From NCBI GenBank assembly GCA_036260075.1, contig DATAAM010000140.1, forward strand, positions 1 through 15,808: DNA of 15,808 bases. The letters are read 5' to 3'. A model generated the notes under the pieces. That model had not been told where the DNA came from, made no database searches, and was given only the letters and a program-made list of their open reading frames with translations. Numbering within the stretch: the stretch's first letter is position 1; each line of letters starts with the position of its first letter. Source of the stretch: DATAAM01 sp036260075 (lineage in GTDB: Bacteria; Actinomycetota; Acidimicrobiia; Acidimicrobiales; JAHWLA01). Below, piece after piece: positions 14,781-15,808 of the stretch. The position numbers were made by a program, and so were the translations under genes.

Positions 14781-15808
14781 ATGCACATCCGACGTCTCTC
14801 CGGCTGCCTGGTCCTCGCGCTGGCGGCCCTGGCTGTCCCGCCGGTGGTCTCGCCGACCCCGACGGCAGCCCACGCCGGCTTCACCAGCATCGCGGACGAC
14901 GCTGCCGCCGACCGGACGGCAACCATCAACGGCACAACGATGAAGGTCCGCGTGCTCCGGCCCAGCACATCGGCGTCGAAGCCTGCCGGCGGGTGGCCTC
15001 TCGTCGTCTACATGGCCGGCGACCTCAAGAACCGGTGCGCGAACGTCAACGAGACCATCAACTCCACAGGGGTCGTGACCCGGCCCAGTTGGTACACCCG
15101 AAAGCAGCTCGCGGCCGACGGCTTCGCCGTCCTCTCCTTCAACGCCCGCGGGTACCCGGCCCCCTACAACGCCGGGGTCAACCCGTCGACGTCGACAACG
15201 AGCGGGTGCGACGCGCTCGAGGACGCGAAGGATGCCATCGAGAAGAGCCCCGGCGTGCCGGAGAACACCGGCTGGGACATCGCGGGCCCGCTGGACAAGC
15301 AGGACGTCCACGACCTGATCGAGTGGGCAGTGGCGAGCTACACCGACCCCAACTGCGCCAGCCCGTGCATCGACGGGTCGAAGGTGGGCATCCTGGGCGC
15401 CGGCGCGGACTCCCGTCGGGCGCTGCACATGGCCGTCCCGCTGAGCGCCAACCCGCAGTTCAACCAGCGAGTCATGGGTGTCGTGGCCGTCGGATACGAA
15501 GAGCTCGCCGTGCGCAACCTGAAGGACCTGAGCAGTGACGGCGCCGTCACACCCACGTTCCGGAAGGTCGACCAAGGCCTGTGGCCCTACGCCGCCGACA
15601 TGCACGTCGGGCACATGGGCCGCACCGACGCGTCGGTGGCAACGAACGTCAACGAGCTGCTCCGAGCCGAGTACCTCAACGACACCGTGGCGGACTCGAC
15701 GAAGACATGGTTCGACGACCGGGCGATCGTCGACGACGACGTGCTGGACACGCCGGCCGACCAGGATCCCCGGGTCGACAAGGCAGGCCTGATCACCATG
15801 CCGGTCTT
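14781..15808 (+). CDS. B2: secreted hydrolase-fold protein, probable pseudoenzyme (partial, cut by window end)
   Basis: The first 342 codons are present and the frame is still open at the last base. The product starts MHIRRLSGCLVLALAAL, a signal peptide ending near TAAHAG. It then follows B1 closely: LVVYMAGDLKNRCANVNE, SWYTRKQ, GFAVLSFN, CIDGSKVG and VAVGYEE all recur with few changes. At the nucleophile elbow it reads GAGADS, with Gly208 at the serine position, and the oxyanion HG is AG (79-80). The His region lies beyond the window. Like B1 it should lack hydrolase activity. It begins 11 nt after the A2 stop codon with a good ribosome site. By comparison with B1 about 290 further residues are expected, including the C-terminal beta domain. 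Confidence 0.84.
   Translation, partial: MHIRRLSGCLVLALAALAVPPVVSPTPTAAHAGFTSIADDAAADRTATINGTTMKVRVLRPSTSASKPAGGWPLVVYMAGDLKNRCANVNETINSTGVVTRPSWYTRKQLAADGFAVLSFNARGYPAPYNAGVNPSTSTTSGCDALEDAKDAIEKSPGVPENTGWDIAGPLDKQDVHDLIEWAVASYTDPNCASPCIDGSKVGILGAGADSRRALHMAVPLSANPQFNQRVMGVVAVGYEELAVRNLKDLSSDGAVTPTFRKVDQGLWPYAADMHVGHMGRTDASVATNVNELLRAEYLNDTVADSTKTWFDDRAIVDDDVLDTPADQDPRVDKAGLITMPV

Noticed and set aside
14781..15808. B2 as a truncated pseudogene
   Set aside because: It lacks a stop only because the window ends. The visible frame is intact and follows B1 throughout.
1..15808. CRISPR arrays, tRNA genes, insertion sequences or attachment sites
   Set aside because: I saw no regularly spaced repeats, no tRNA-like cloverleaf, no transposase or integrase motifs, and no direct repeats flanking the Fic gene.

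Overview
The window is high-GC DNA that reads like an actinobacterial chromosome. The signs are frequent GTG starts, strong third-position G/C bias, long antisense open frames, and Liv-type transporters fused into giant polypeptides. The class Acidimicrobiia is my best guess from the transporter architecture, but this is inference. I see no tRNA, rRNA, CRISPR array, transposase or integrase.

Layout. (1) 58-3848, minus strand: a two-gene cassette of secreted alpha/beta-hydrolase-fold proteins of the CocE/NonD (X-Pro dipeptidyl-peptidase-like) type. The promoter-proximal gene (A1) keeps a Ser-Asp-His set. The distal gene (B1) has lost both Ser and His. (2) 3976-4590, minus strand: a TetR-family regulator just upstream. 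(3) 4898-6073, plus strand: a class II Fic protein with a C-terminal winged helix, probably leaderless and of visibly lower GC. (4) 6147-7046, minus strand: a phytanoyl-CoA dioxygenase-family Fe(II)/2-oxoglutarate enzyme. (5) 7196-12797, plus strand: three overlapping genes. These are a LivH-LivM-LivG fusion with a Cys/His tail, a small lipoprotein, and an MFS-LivF fusion. (6) 12859 to the window end, plus strand: a second A-B cassette (A2, B2), with B2 cut by the window edge. Only 61 bp without a visible terminator separate it from the transporter genes.

How it may work together. A GTAAC-N5-GTTAC dyad lies in a good promoter upstream of A1 (TTGACG-N17-TACTTT) and again in the divergent region between the dioxygenase and the transporter operon. 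The TetR protein is the obvious candidate to bind both. If so, one regulator controls two inverted copies of an active-hydrolase/pseudoenzyme pair, a 2-oxoglutarate oxygenase and an unusual ABC/MFS transporter. The likely theme is extracellular processing, transport and oxidation, or export and tailoring, of one small, probably hydrophobic molecule. Its identity cannot be read from the sequence. No classical periplasmic binding protein is encoded here.
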